Assembly (NCBI GenBank): GCA_016713985.1
Contig: JADJOD010000017.1
Span: forward strand, 111,921-175,920
DNA length: 64,000 nt
Origin: Lewinellaceae bacterium
GTDB taxonomy: Bacteria > Bacteroidota > Bacteroidia > Chitinophagales > Saprospiraceae
Direction of reading: 5' to 3'
Positions 1-8,107 of the stretch are shown piece after piece. The notes beneath the pieces are model-generated. The model was not told the origin of the DNA. It was given only the letters and a program-made list of their open reading frames with translations, and searched no databases. The position numbers and the translations under genes were made by a program. Within the stretch, counting starts at the first letter, position 1. Each line of letters begins with the position of its first letter.

Positions 1-1368
1 GATGTGGTGCTAAAACCCGGCGCAAAAGTGCACCTCGTATTCTCGACGGATGAAAAGATGGTCACGGAAGATCCGGAGGCGCTCAAATTCAATGAGTTGC
101 AACGAATAGAATCCCTTGTTCCCAAGGATAGTGACGACTCGTTTTTACGCGACCTGATGATTGCGGGCGACCAGTTTCTCGTCCGGAGAAACAGTACGGA
201 AGGTTATTCTTTACTCGCCGGCTACCACTGGTTTACGGACTGGGGGCGCGACACCATGATCGCCATGCGCGGGCTGACGATTGCGACCCGGAAGCAGGAA
301 GTTTCCCGGTCCATCCTCGCCACGTTTTTCCGGTACATCGACCGGGGTATGTTGCCCAACCGTTTTCCCGACCGGAACGAGCCCCTCGAATACAATACCA
401 TCGACGCCACACTGTGGCTCTTTGTTGCCATGTATGAATATTACCAGGCCTTCCATGACCTGAGTTTTATCACAGAACACTTCGACGCGCTGACCGATAT
501 CCTCGACCAGCACATCGCCGGAACCCGCTATCAGATCCGGGTCACGCCGGAAGGATTTTTGAGCGGCGGTGAAGGTTTGGCGCAACTGACCTGGATGGAT
601 GCGCGGGTGGGCGATTTTGTAGTGACCCCGCGACACGGCTGCCCGGTAGAGATTCAGGCGTTGTGGTTCAACGCATTGCGCATTTATCAATACTTCGCCG
701 GCACACTTGACAAACCCTTCGGCGAATACCGGCAAATCGGCGACCGCCTGCAAGACAACTTTAAAAAACACTTCGTTCGCCCGGACGGCGCCTTAAATGA
801 CGTTTTGCTTGCCGCAGAGCAGCAAACCCCGGACGCGCGGCCGGCGGTCGACGGTTCCCTGCGCCCCAACCAGATTTACGCCGTCAGCCTGCCGTTTTCT
901 TTGCTGGACCGGGAGGCGGAAAAACGGGTGGTAAAGGTCGTGCGCGAGCACCTGCTCACCGATTACGGCCTGCGCAGCCTGTCGCCCGAACATCCGGATT
1001 TTAAACCCGTGTACGAAGGCGACCCCTGGCATCGCGATACGGCCTATCACCAGGGTACCGTATGGCCCTTCCTGCTCGGCGAATACATCACGGCGCACCT
1101 GAAAGTAAACGATTGGTCCGAAGCGGCTCAAAAAGAGGCACTCGCCCTGCTCGAACCCCTGAAGCGGCATTTTTACCAGCAGGATTGTATCCTCGGTATT
1201 TCTGAAATTTTTGACGGCAAACTTCCCCGTCCAGGCAAAGGCACCGTCCACCAGGCATGGTCCGTCGGGGCTTTGATAAAAACCCTGCTCGACTTAAAAG
1301 CGCACCGGAAAAAAGGGCGTCGCCACGCCAAAATCCCGTTCCTGGAAGCCCGGTCCGTATTTTTTTAA
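1..1368 (+). CDS. Glycogen debranching enzyme (GH133-type), 3' part
   Basis: The reading frame is open at the window edge, so the 5' part of this gene lies outside; about 455 residues are visible. They match the (alpha/alpha)6 catalytic domain of bacterial/archaeal amylo-alpha-1,6-glucosidase-type debranching enzymes. Signature segments are DWGRDTMI (about residues 79-86), the PNRFPD stretch, YNTIDATLWLF and the late TVWPFLLGEY motif. The enzyme would remove alpha-1,6 branches during glycogen breakdown in the cytoplasm. The protein ends normally after a basic tail. A GTG at position 4 is in frame but is not a convincing start, because the family has an N-terminal domain missing here. The next gene begins 41 bp downstream on the same strand but has an export signal and an unrelated role. 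Family assignment is secure; exact substrate is inferred. Confidence 0.9.
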   Translation, partial: DVVLKPGAKVHLVFSTDEKMVTEDPEALKFNELQRIESLVPKDSDDSFLRDLMIAGDQFLVRRNSTEGYSLLAGYHWFTDWGRDTMIAMRGLTIATRKQEVSRSILATFFRYIDRGMLPNRFPDRNEPLEYNTIDATLWLFVAMYEYYQAFHDLSFITEHFDALTDILDQHIAGTRYQIRVTPEGFLSGGEGLAQLTWMDARVGDFVVTPRHGCPVEIQALWFNALRIYQYFAGTLDKPFGEYRQIGDRLQDNFKKHFVRPDGALNDVLLAAEQQTPDARPAVDGSLRPNQIYAVSLPFSLLDREAEKRVVKVVREHLLTDYGLRSLSPEHPDFKPVYEGDPWHRDTAYHQGTVWPFLLGEYITAHLKVNDWSEAAQKEALALLEPLKRHFYQQDCILGISEIFDGKLPRPGKGTVHQAWSVGALIKTLLDLKAHRKKGRRHAKIPFLEARSVFF

Positions 1369-1409
1369 CAAACCGAAACGTATTCACTCACTCATTTCCA
1401 TACCCGACT

Positions 1410-1924
1410 ATGAAATTTTCACTCTTTCTCATTCTCGGAGCAGCCATTTTTGCTTCCGTGAATTCAGCCCTCAAACCGGCAGTACCACCCCGGATACCAC
1501 CCCGGATTTTAACGCGCGCACCAAACACTTCCGACTGACCAAAGACAAGGTGGCGATAGACGGCTACGACCCGGTGTCGTATTTTAAAGGCGGCGCAAAA
1601 AAAGGCAACGCCCAATTCAACTACAACTATGACGGCGTGATCTATCACTTTGAGAACGCGGAAAACCTCGCCGAATTCAAAACCAACGCGGCCAAATACG
1701 AACCCGTTTGGGGCGGGTGGTGTGGCCATGCGATGGCTTTGCGCGGCGAAAAAGTGGAGATCAACCCGGAATGTTACAAAATCGTCAACGGTCGTAATGT
1801 CCTGTTTTTCAAAACATTCTACGCCAACGCGTTGAGCAACTGGCAAAAAGAGATCAAAAAAACGCCGGAAAATACCCTGATGCAACAGGGCGATAACTTC
1901 TGGACCAAAACCCTGGCCCAGTAA
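1410..1924 (+). CDS. Secreted YHS-domain protein, frameshifted in this sequence
   Basis: An ATG at 1410 opens a clear signal peptide (MKFSLFLILGAAIFASVNSA), but that frame stops at 1538. The YHS domain (VAIDGYDPVSYFKGG... through YEPVWGGWCGHAMA) lies in another frame that is open from about 1460 to 1924. Adding one C to the CCC run at 1468-1470 joins signal peptide and mature protein perfectly (NSA then PQTGSTTPD). The split is therefore best read as a one-base loss, either sequencing error or mutation. YHS domains are small proteins thought to bind metal; the function of secreted versions is unknown. A second secreted YHS protein lies at 15359. Confident on family and on the frameshift, not on function. 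Confidence 0.8.
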
Positions 1925-1952
1925 TTTTTCAGACGAGATTTTTTAGTAATAA

Positions 1953-2042
1953 TTTGACAGGATTAACAGGATCGACAGGATTAAAACCCGCCGGCTTCGC
2001 CGGCAAAAATAAAATCCTGTCGATCCTGTTAATCCTGTCAAA
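1953..2042. repeat. Perfect 30-bp inverted repeat with inner hairpin
   Basis: Arms 1953-1982 and 2013-2042 are perfectly complementary over 30 bp and are built from the repeated word ACAGGAT (gacaggattaacaggatcga). The 30-nt loop carries a second small hairpin, GCCGGC-TTC-GCCGGC. It lies between the YHS gene and the aquaporin gene, ending 26 bp before the latter's ATG. It may terminate or stabilise the upstream transcript, but there is no clean U tract directly after the outer stem. Confidence 0.85.
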
Positions 2043-2068
2043 AAAACAAAACCCAACTTGTCAAACTT

Positions 2069-2809
2069 ATGATCGTTGCACTCAAACACAACTGGCCGAA
2101 ATACCTGATTGAGGCCTGGGCATTGGGTATGTTTATGGTTTCGGCTACTTTTTTTACCGGCGCCCTCGAGTTGCCGGGCTCTCCCGGCCGGGCACTCGTA
2201 AGCGACCCGCTGCTGCGGCGCTGGCTGGGTGGTGTTGCGATGGGACTGACGGCTATCGGCCTGATTTATTCGGGTTGGGGTCGCCGTTCCGGGGCTCACA
2301 TGAATCCCGCAGTGACCCTGGCTTTTTTGTACCTGAAAAAAATTGGCCGCGGCGATGCCCTCTGGTATGTTGTTGCACAATTTACCGGCGGCGCTGCGGC
2401 GATGTTGCTGGCAGGAGCCCTGTTTCCCGCTTTCACCGCCGCCCCGGAAGTAAATTATGTACAAACCCAACCCGGCATGGCCGGTGTGCCGGCAGCCTTT
2501 TTTTCGGAGACGGCCATTTCGTTCGGGATGTTTTTAACCGTTTTGTATTCCAGCAACTGCGAAAAAACCGCCCCATATACGGGTATTTTTGCTGGCATTT
2601 TGCTCATGTTGTACATCACCGTCGAATCGCCGCTTTCCGGCACTTCCATGAATCCGGCACGGTCCATCGCCTCGGCGCTGGCTGCCGGAAATTTTCAACA
2701 CCAGTGGATCTTTCTGAGCGCCCCGCTGATCGGCATGTCCGGCGCCGGCGCCGTTTGGAAAGCCTGGATATGCCGAAAATCCGAATTTAAATGCAGTTTT
2801 CAGGGGTAA
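2069..2809 (+). CDS. Aquaporin / MIP-family channel
   Basis: A 246-residue membrane protein with the two diagnostic half-helix motifs of the MIP family, NPA at 79-81 (GAHMNPAVT) and NPA at 195-197 (SGTSMNPARS), the second followed by the selectivity-filter arginine. Six hydrophobic segments fit the usual fold. It would conduct water or small neutral solutes across the inner membrane. Whether it is a strict aquaporin or a glycerol-type channel cannot be settled here. It sits on the plus strand between the YHS protein and the SDR operon. A 30-bp inverted repeat separates it from the upstream gene and an operator-promoter from the downstream one, so it is probably its own transcription unit. Confidence 0.93.
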   Translation: MIVALKHNWPKYLIEAWALGMFMVSATFFTGALELPGSPGRALVSDPLLRRWLGGVAMGLTAIGLIYSGWGRRSGAHMNPAVTLAFLYLKKIGRGDALWYVVAQFTGGAAAMLLAGALFPAFTAAPEVNYVQTQPGMAGVPAAFFSETAISFGMFLTVLYSSNCEKTAPYTGIFAGILLMLYITVESPLSGTSMNPARSIASALAAGNFQHQWIFLSAPLIGMSGAGAVWKAWICRKSEFKCSFQG

Positions 2810-2819
2810 ATTCCGAAAT

Positions 2820-2863
2820 GTTACCTGCGTAATCATTCGCCCTTTTCCTCAGTCCGACCTTTG
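2820..2863 (+). promoter_or_regulatory. GTTAC-N4-GTAAT operator with -7 box ACCTTTG (site 1)
   Basis: Palindrome GTTACCTGCGTAAT at 2820-2833. The -7 element GACCTTTG ends at 2863. Exactly 27 nt separate the GTAA half-site from the TTTG of the -7 box. The same arrangement recurs at 10277 and 15280. The 5-4-5 geometry matches FNR-type sites, and the centre would fall near -41 from the likely start, a class II activator position. No -33 TTTG is present, consistent with activator dependence. It drives the operon starting at 2898, whose last gene encodes a Crp/Fnr protein. Confidence 0.7.
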
Positions 2864-2897
2864 TGTCATTATTTATTCACCCACTCATTCACTCACC

Positions 2898-3596
2898 ATG
2901 AAATCCATTATCGTCACCGGCGCGGCCGGCAATATGGGGCAGGCAGTTGTACAACGTTTTGTTCAGGATGGCCATAAAATTTATGCGGCACTGGGCCTGG
3001 GCGAAAATTCCCGCCTGTTCAGCGAAAGCCCTCACGCGGCCAATATCGACGTGCAGTTTCTCAACCTGACCGATGAAACCGTATCGGAAGGTTATGTAAA
3101 AGGGATTGTCGCCCGGGATACGGCAGTGGATACGGCCGTTTGTATCGTCGGTGGCTGGCAACCCGGAACACTCTCTGAAACAACGGGTTATGAACTGGAT
3201 AAAATGATCAAACTCAATTTTAACACGGCATTTAACGTCGCCAAACCGCTGATGGAATTTTTCGAGCGGCAGGGGCGTGGTCAGTTTATCTTTATTGGTG
3301 CGCGGCCGGCCATCAATCCCGCAGAAGGAAAAAACCAGGTGGCTTATGCCCTGGGCAAATCGCTTTTATTCCGCCTCGCAGAGATCATCAACGACCAGGG
3401 CAAATTCAAAAACATCCGGGCCAGCGTGGTGATCCCATCTTTACTCGACACCCCGCAAAACCGCGCCGCCATGCCGGATGCCCCGGCCAACGAGTGGGTT
3501 ACACCCGAAGTCGCCGCCGAAACCATTTCGTTTTTGCTCGGCGATACCGGCGAAAATCTGCGCGAAACAGTTATTAAACTGTATAATCTGGCGTAA
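2898..3596 (+). CDS. Short-chain dehydrogenase/reductase (SDR)
   Basis: A 232-residue Rossmann-fold oxidoreductase. The nucleotide-binding glycine motif GAAGNMG occupies residues 8-14 and the catalytic Tyr-x3-Lys pair is Y150 and K154 (YALGK). The usual Asn-Asn-Ala-Gly segment is replaced by CIVGGWQPG, so it is a divergent member, with substrate unknown. It is the first gene of a tightly packed plus-strand operon that runs to the Crp/Fnr gene at 8104; the next gene starts 21 bp later. An operator-like GTTAC palindrome and a -7 box lie immediately upstream. The family call is firm; no specific reaction can be named. Confidence 0.88.
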   Translation: MKSIIVTGAAGNMGQAVVQRFVQDGHKIYAALGLGENSRLFSESPHAANIDVQFLNLTDETVSEGYVKGIVARDTAVDTAVCIVGGWQPGTLSETTGYELDKMIKLNFNTAFNVAKPLMEFFERQGRGQFIFIGARPAINPAEGKNQVAYALGKSLLFRLAEIINDQGKFKNIRASVVIPSLLDTPQNRAAMPDAPANEWVTPEVAAETISFLLGDTGENLRETVIKLYNLA

Positions 3597-3617
3597 GCGG
3601 GATTAAAATGATCTGTT

Positions 3618-3965
3618 ATGGTGGAATATCGCTTTATCATCTTGCAAAGGCTTTCCAACGGGATCGAGGTGTTAAGCGCCGTGGTTTTGCTGACGGGTTT
3701 TGCCAAAGGTATGTGGGGCTTTTTGCTGCACGAATGGCGCGATTTGCGGACGCAGGTGGAATTGCCCCTGGAAACCATTTCCAAGTTGCGCCCGATGGTT
3801 GGCAACTACATCCTGCTGGGACTCGACTTCTACATCGTTTCGGACATTTTATCCACGATGCTGCACCCCGAATGGCAGGAACTCATCAGTCTGGCCGTTA
3901 TCGGGTTGCTGCGCACCACGATCGGGTATTTTCTGGGAAAAGAAATTGCCGAATCAAATCATTGA
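3618..3965 (+). CDS. DUF1622-like small membrane protein
   Basis: A 115-residue protein with two or three hydrophobic helices (around residues 15-37, 62-80 and 90-108) separated by a charged loop (HEWRDLRTQVELPLET). Layout and the RxxLG/YIxLGLDFYI-like pattern resemble the DUF1622 family of inner-membrane proteins of unknown function. It starts 21 bp after the SDR stop and is followed after 21 bp by another small membrane gene, so it is translated from the same operon. The start at ATG 3618 is preferred over upstream frames because it begins a compact, fully hydrophobic-patterned protein. Confidence 0.75.
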   Translation: MVEYRFIILQRLSNGIEVLSAVVLLTGFAKGMWGFLLHEWRDLRTQVELPLETISKLRPMVGNYILLGLDFYIVSDILSTMLHPEWQELISLAVIGLLRTTIGYFLGKEIAESNH

Positions 3966-3986
3966 ATAACAAATACTTGCAATCAA

Positions 3987-4193
3987 ATGGAAACAGTTAG
4001 ATTTCTGATCTGTGTTTTTTATTGCTACCTCCTGGCAGGGGTCATTTTTGCCGCGTTTTTCCTTTGGCGCGGTGCCGCGCAACTGGACCATGCGGCAAAA
4101 GGTATCTCCTGGAAAACCCGCGTTTTTTTATTCCCCGGCAGCGCCGCCCTGTGGCCGGTTTTGCTCCGGAAGTGGCTGGTTAAACGCAATTGA
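3987..4193 (+). CDS. Small two-helix membrane protein, unknown function
   Basis: A 68-residue protein with a hydrophobic N-terminal helix (residues 5-28, VRFLICVFYCYLLAGVIFAAFF) and a second one at about 46-60 (VFLFPGSAALWPVLL), ending in basic residues. No family is recognised with certainty. It lies in the middle of the SDR-to-Crp/Fnr operon, 21 bp after the DUF1622-like gene and two genes ahead of a ferric-reductase/Rieske fusion. Small membrane partners are common next to such electron-transfer proteins, which makes a role with that protein plausible but unproven. Confidence 0.7.
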   Translation: METVRFLICVFYCYLLAGVIFAAFFLWRGAAQLDHAAKGISWKTRVFLFPGSAALWPVLLRKWLVKRN

Positions 4194-4258
4194 TGGTCAT
4201 CGGGCATGTATTGCATCAATAACAAAACCGGTTTTCAGACCAATTAACATCCTTGTTC

Positions 4259-4678
4259 ATGACTTCAGCGTTGAGAAAAATACACCGGAACAGCTGGTTC
4301 GTACTGGCGGTCCTGCTTCCGTTGGCCTGGATTGCCGCTATCCGGGCGATTCCCGGGGAGTTTTTCCAGCAACCCGTCCGGGCAGCCCAGGCGGATCCGC
4401 TGCCTTTGACGCTTGCAAGCAGGCAGTCGGGCGATTTTGTGGTCAGCCTGCGCACAGACAGCAGCGGCCTGCGGAATCAGATTGAAATTATCATTACCCA
4501 ACCATTGACCAATCCCAACACAACCGTCACGGTAGACGGCAAAAGTGAAATTATCCTCGGCACACGAGGCATCCTCCGCTTCGAACCGGACAGCGCCGCT
4601 GCCCGAAACCGCCCGCTAACCCTCCGGTTTGAGGATAAAATACAGGGTCGGCTGCTCCGAACTGTCATTTTTGAATAA
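4259..4678 (+). CDS. Membrane-anchored periplasmic protein, unknown
   Basis: A 139-residue protein from ATG 4259. One N-terminal transmembrane helix (FVLAVLLPLAWIAAIRAI) is followed by a soluble, beta-rich domain of about 100 residues expected in the periplasm. A TTG two codons upstream is in frame but less likely as start. No recognised domain. The next gene, the ferric-reductase/Rieske fusion, starts 20 bp downstream, so the two are probably co-translated and could work together at the outer face of the inner membrane. Confidence 0.72.
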   Translation: MTSALRKIHRNSWFVLAVLLPLAWIAAIRAIPGEFFQQPVRAAQADPLPLTLASRQSGDFVVSLRTDSSGLRNQIEIIITQPLTNPNTTVTVDGKSEIILGTRGILRFEPDSAAARNRPLTLRFEDKIQGRLLRTVIFE

Positions 4679-4698
4679 CCCGCACATCGCTTTTTGTC

Positions 4699-5790
4699 AT
4701 GTCAGTTATATACGACCCAGTCCACTGGACGCCCCACAAAAAAACCTACGACCGGCTGATCGCCGCCTTTGTGTTTGCCTATCTGGCGCTTTTTTGCGGG
4801 TTGCAACTCCTGCTCCACCCGCAAATTACCGCAGAGACGCTGGTCATTCGCGCCACCGGTACCCTGGCCTATTTGATGTTGCATATCATCCTGATTATCG
4901 GGCCTTTATGCCGACTGAGCCCCCGGTTTTTGCCCCTGCTTTATAATCGCAGGCACCTCGGGGTGAGCATGTTCCTGATAGCGTTGGTGCACGGTATTTT
5001 CAATCTCGTTCAGTTCCATAGCCTCGGCAACGTTGATCCCCTGTTGTCTTTATTCACCTCAAACACCCAGTTCGGTTCACTCGCGCGGTTTCCCTTTCAG
5101 TCACTCGGGTTCTTTGCCTTAGTCATTTTATTCCTGATGGCGGCCACGAGCCACGATTTTTGGCTCAAAAACCTCAGCCCACCCGTCTGGAAGGCCCTGC
5201 ACATGGGGGTTTATGCGGCGTATGCCATGCTGGTGATGCACGTGATGCTTGGCGTCGTACAATTAGAAAAATCGCCCGTATTGATCGCACTTACGGGGGC
5301 GGGTATGTTCACGGTGATCGGTATACATCTCGCAGCCGCCATTCGGCAAAGTGGTAAAGACCAAGGTTCGGTCAGAAAAAAAATCAGCGGCCGCGATATG
5401 GAAACGCAGCAACAAGCGGCCGATTCCGATCAGATGTTTTCGGGATTTGTGTACGCCTGCGAGGTATCGGACATCGCCGACAATCGCGCTAAAATGCTGA
5501 CAATCAGCGGCGAGCAAATTGCGCTTTTTAAATACGGCAACAAACTGTCAGCCGTCCACAACCTGTGCAAGCACCAGAACGGTCCGCTCAGCGAAGGAAA
5601 AATCATCGACGGATGTATCACCTGCCCCTGGCACGGCTACCAGTATTTGCCCGAAAACGGGCAATCGCCGCCGCCGTTTGAAGAAAAAGTCTGCACCTAC
5701 GACGTCCGGGTGCTGGGGACAAAAATATACGTAAACCCCAAGCCCTATCCGGCGGGAACACCCCGCCCGGCCGCTTTAATCGCCGAATAA
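4699..5790 (+). CDS. Ferric-reductase-like membrane domain fused to Rieske ferredoxin
   Basis: A 363-residue fusion. Residues 1-215 hold about six hydrophobic helices with histidines placed as in ferric-reductase-like/MsrQ-type haem b proteins (H62, H98, H168, H181 are candidates). After a polar linker, residues 248-350 form a Rieske domain with the [2Fe-2S] ligands CKH (C290, H292) and CPWH (C309, H312). Together this suggests a membrane electron path from haem to an iron-sulphur centre, or the reverse, at the inner membrane. The direction and partner are not known. It sits centrally in the operon headed by the GTTAC operator, which supports a redox role for the whole cluster. Confidence 0.88.
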   Translation: MSVIYDPVHWTPHKKTYDRLIAAFVFAYLALFCGLQLLLHPQITAETLVIRATGTLAYLMLHIILIIGPLCRLSPRFLPLLYNRRHLGVSMFLIALVHGIFNLVQFHSLGNVDPLLSLFTSNTQFGSLARFPFQSLGFFALVILFLMAATSHDFWLKNLSPPVWKALHMGVYAAYAMLVMHVMLGVVQLEKSPVLIALTGAGMFTVIGIHLAAAIRQSGKDQGSVRKKISGRDMETQQQAADSDQMFSGFVYACEVSDIADNRAKMLTISGEQIALFKYGNKLSAVHNLCKHQNGPLSEGKIIDGCITCPWHGYQYLPENGQSPPPFEEKVCTYDVRVLGTKIYVNPKPYPAGTPRPAALIAE

Positions 5791-5802
5791 AACAAACAAT
5801 GC

Positions 5803-5840
5803 AGCAATAACCAGCAATGAAACAATGAAACAATCCAACA
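5803..5840. repeat. Low-complexity spacer of 'caat' words
   Basis: The 50-bp spacer before the next gene consists of repeated short words (gcaataaccagcaatgaaac, then aatgaaacaatccaac). A near copy of AGCAATAACC(A/G)GCAAT occurs inside the following coding sequence at about 6251, where it encodes a Gln-rich linker. Confidence 0.55.
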
Positions 5841-6650
5841 ATGAACCAAGACGCTGAATTTTATATCGGCTGGCAAACAGAAACCCCGCCCGGATTTGCC
5901 CGCGCCGTCCGGCGATTTATCATCGGATTATGCCTGCTGGTGCCTGTGGTGGCGGCACTGATCGTCGTTTTTCAAAGCGGTTTTTCAGGCGCTACGTTCG
6001 AATACGGAAAAAAAACCACGCTGGAAGGAACATTCAGTCGCAGTCCCGTGCCCTTTTTGAGTATTCATAGCGGCATAAACGCTGCCGGCAAACCCGTTTT
6101 ACAAAAAATCCTGCTGGTCGGGCCGGGTAAATTCGGTTTTGACGCCACAGCAAAATACAAAAACCTGCAAAACGGCGCTCTCGTGACCCTGACCGGTTTC
6201 CTCATTTACCACGACGGAAAAACCGGCATGCAAGTAGAATCCATTGAAAATCAAGCAATAACCGGCAATCAACAACCAATAACCGATAAGCAGCAACCGG
6301 TAAGCAGCCCGGTCACCTTGCGGGGCGAAATCACCGACCCGAAATGCCTGCTGGGTGTAATGAAACCCGGATTGGGCAAACCACACCGCGACTGCGCCGT
6401 GCGTTGTATCGCCGGAGGTATTCCCCCGGTTTTAAAAGTGGCCAATACCGCCGGTGAAACCGAATATTACCTCCTGGCCGGCCCGAAAGGCGAGCCAATC
6501 AACAACCTGCTGCTCGAATACGTGTCCGACGGCGTGCAATTGTGCGGCCGGCTCGACCCGGAAGGCGACTGGCCGGTTTTGTACGTCGACCCGGCTAATA
6601 TCCGGCGTATCAACAAAGGCGCCCTGAACCCCGGAAACACCTGCAACTAA
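5841..6650 (+). CDS. Single-span membrane protein with periplasmic domain, unknown
   Basis: A 269-residue protein. One transmembrane helix sits at about residues 29-49 (FIIGLCLLVPVVAALIVVF), followed by a periplasmic OB-like region and a C-terminal domain containing Cys at about 169, 185, 189 and 235 (CLLG, DCAVRC, LCGRL). The two halves are joined by a Gln-rich linker (NQAITGNQQPITDKQQP) encoded by tandem DNA words. No firm family match. It follows the ferric-reductase/Rieske gene by 50 bp and precedes the esterase by 8 bp. Its position suggests a periplasmic partner of that redox protein, perhaps cofactor-binding through its cysteines; this is inference. Confidence 0.75.
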   Translation: MNQDAEFYIGWQTETPPGFARAVRRFIIGLCLLVPVVAALIVVFQSGFSGATFEYGKKTTLEGTFSRSPVPFLSIHSGINAAGKPVLQKILLVGPGKFGFDATAKYKNLQNGALVTLTGFLIYHDGKTGMQVESIENQAITGNQQPITDKQQPVSSPVTLRGEITDPKCLLGVMKPGLGKPHRDCAVRCIAGGIPPVLKVANTAGETEYYLLAGPKGEPINNLLLEYVSDGVQLCGRLDPEGDWPVLYVDPANIRRINKGALNPGNTCN

Positions 6651-6658
6651 AAAATCGT

Positions 6659-8107
6659 ATGAAAACCGTTCGTGTACATATCCAGTCGCTGCCCGCCTAT
6701 ACGCCGCCGGGTGTTTCGTTGTTCCTGGCGGGCAACTTCAACCAATGGCAACCCGGCGATCAGCAATACCGTTTCCGGCAAAATGGAGACGGCTCTTACA
6801 GCATTGATTTTCAGTTGGATATCCCTGTTTTGGAATACAAGATCACCCGTGGAAACTGGTCGGAAGCCGAAGGCGACCACAAGGGAAGTGAACTTCCCAA
6901 CCGGGTGTCAAAACTTGGTTTTGCGGAAAACGACCTTTGGGTCCGGGTCGAATCCTGGACGGATATGCGGGAGCAGGCGCGCCGGTACGGCAATCCGGGC
7001 AACGTGTTGTTGCTGCACCCACATTTTTATATTCCACAACTCGGCCGCCATCGCCGAATCTGGGCCTGCCTGCCGCCGGATTACTGGACCTCCGGCCGGC
7101 GCTACCCCGTTGTGTACATGCAGGATGGCCAAAACCTGTTCGACAATCCCGGGGCGGCATTCGGCTCCTGGGGCATCGACCAGGCCCTGAACCGGCTTTT
7201 TTTACAACCCGGCGGCACCTCACCGGAGGTCGCCCTGCAGCCGATTTTTATCGGAATAGAAAACGGAGGCGTGTGTCGTATAAATGAATATTCCCCCTGG
7301 AAAAACCCGGAACACGGTGGCGGGGAAGGGGCTCAATACCTTGATTTTGTTTGTAATACGCTCAAACCATTTGTCGACGAACATTTGCGCACCCAGCCCG
7401 GCCGGGAACAAACCGGCATCATGGGCAGTAGCATGGGCGCCCTGATTTCGCTGTTTGCAGCCGTCGAACGCCCCGACGTATTTGGCATGGCCGGTGTGTT
7501 TTCCCCTTCGTTGTGGTTTTCTCCAGAAATATTGCCGTTTGTACAACAACGCAGCCCCTCATTTCCCCAAAAAATATTGCTGATGGCCGGCCAGCAGGAA
7601 AGCAAAACGATGGTCGGCGACCTGCTCGATCTTTATGAAACCCTGCTCGAAGCCGGCCACGACGACCATAACCTGCACTACGACCTGCATTCCGACGGCG
7701 TGCACGCAGAGTGGTTTTGGGCGCGGGAGTTCGAACATGCGTTGCGCTGGTTGTTTGGCGACATGCCTGCACATACCCACGGCGTTTCGGGTGAGTTTAT
7801 TCAATTTCAGTTGGACGAAAAATCTAAACAATTGATTGTCAGCATTGATAACCGGCTTCAGCAGCCCTTGCTGGAAGTACGCGACTATTGCCATTACCGC
7901 GAATTCCGGCACCCGCTCCGTGAAAATTTTATTCCGTATGCCGACTGGGAAAATTGCCTGTATGCCATTCGCCTGCTTTCCGGCGGCGATTTGGTATTTT
8001 CGCGGCGGGTACACCTCAACCAGGTAGAAACCGTAAAGGCCCCCCGAAAAAGGAAAATACCGGCAGCCAAACGGCTGGCCGGAAAACTTCAAACCATACT
8101 TGTATGA
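6659..8107 (+). CDS. Esterase (EstD/Fes-like alpha/beta hydrolase) with N-terminal CBM-like domain
   Basis: A 482-residue protein. Residues 1-95 resemble a starch-binding/CBM20- or CBM48-like immunoglobulin fold (FLAGNFNQWQPGDQQYRF). Residues 110-380 are a putative esterase domain of the IroE/Fes/esterase-D class with nucleophile elbow GSSMG (Ser258), an upstream oxyanion segment (YPVVYMQDGQNLFD) and a late histidine (SDGVHAEWFW). The remaining 100 residues are an extra C-terminal beta domain. No signal peptide is seen, so it appears cytoplasmic. It lies 8 bp after the previous gene and its stop overlaps the start of the Crp/Fnr gene by 4 bp (ATGA), indicating coupled translation. Substrate unknown. 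Confidence 0.88.
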   Translation: MKTVRVHIQSLPAYTPPGVSLFLAGNFNQWQPGDQQYRFRQNGDGSYSIDFQLDIPVLEYKITRGNWSEAEGDHKGSELPNRVSKLGFAENDLWVRVESWTDMREQARRYGNPGNVLLLHPHFYIPQLGRHRRIWACLPPDYWTSGRRYPVVYMQDGQNLFDNPGAAFGSWGIDQALNRLFLQPGGTSPEVALQPIFIGIENGGVCRINEYSPWKNPEHGGGEGAQYLDFVCNTLKPFVDEHLRTQPGREQTGIMGSSMGALISLFAAVERPDVFGMAGVFSPSLWFSPEILPFVQQRSPSFPQKILLMAGQQESKTMVGDLLDLYETLLEAGHDDHNLHYDLHSDGVHAEWFWAREFEHALRWLFGDMPAHTHGVSGEFIQFQLDEKSKQLIVSIDNRLQQPLLEVRDYCHYREFRHPLRENFIPYADWENCLYAIRLLSGGDLVFSRRVHLNQVETVKAPRKRKIPAAKRLAGKLQTILV

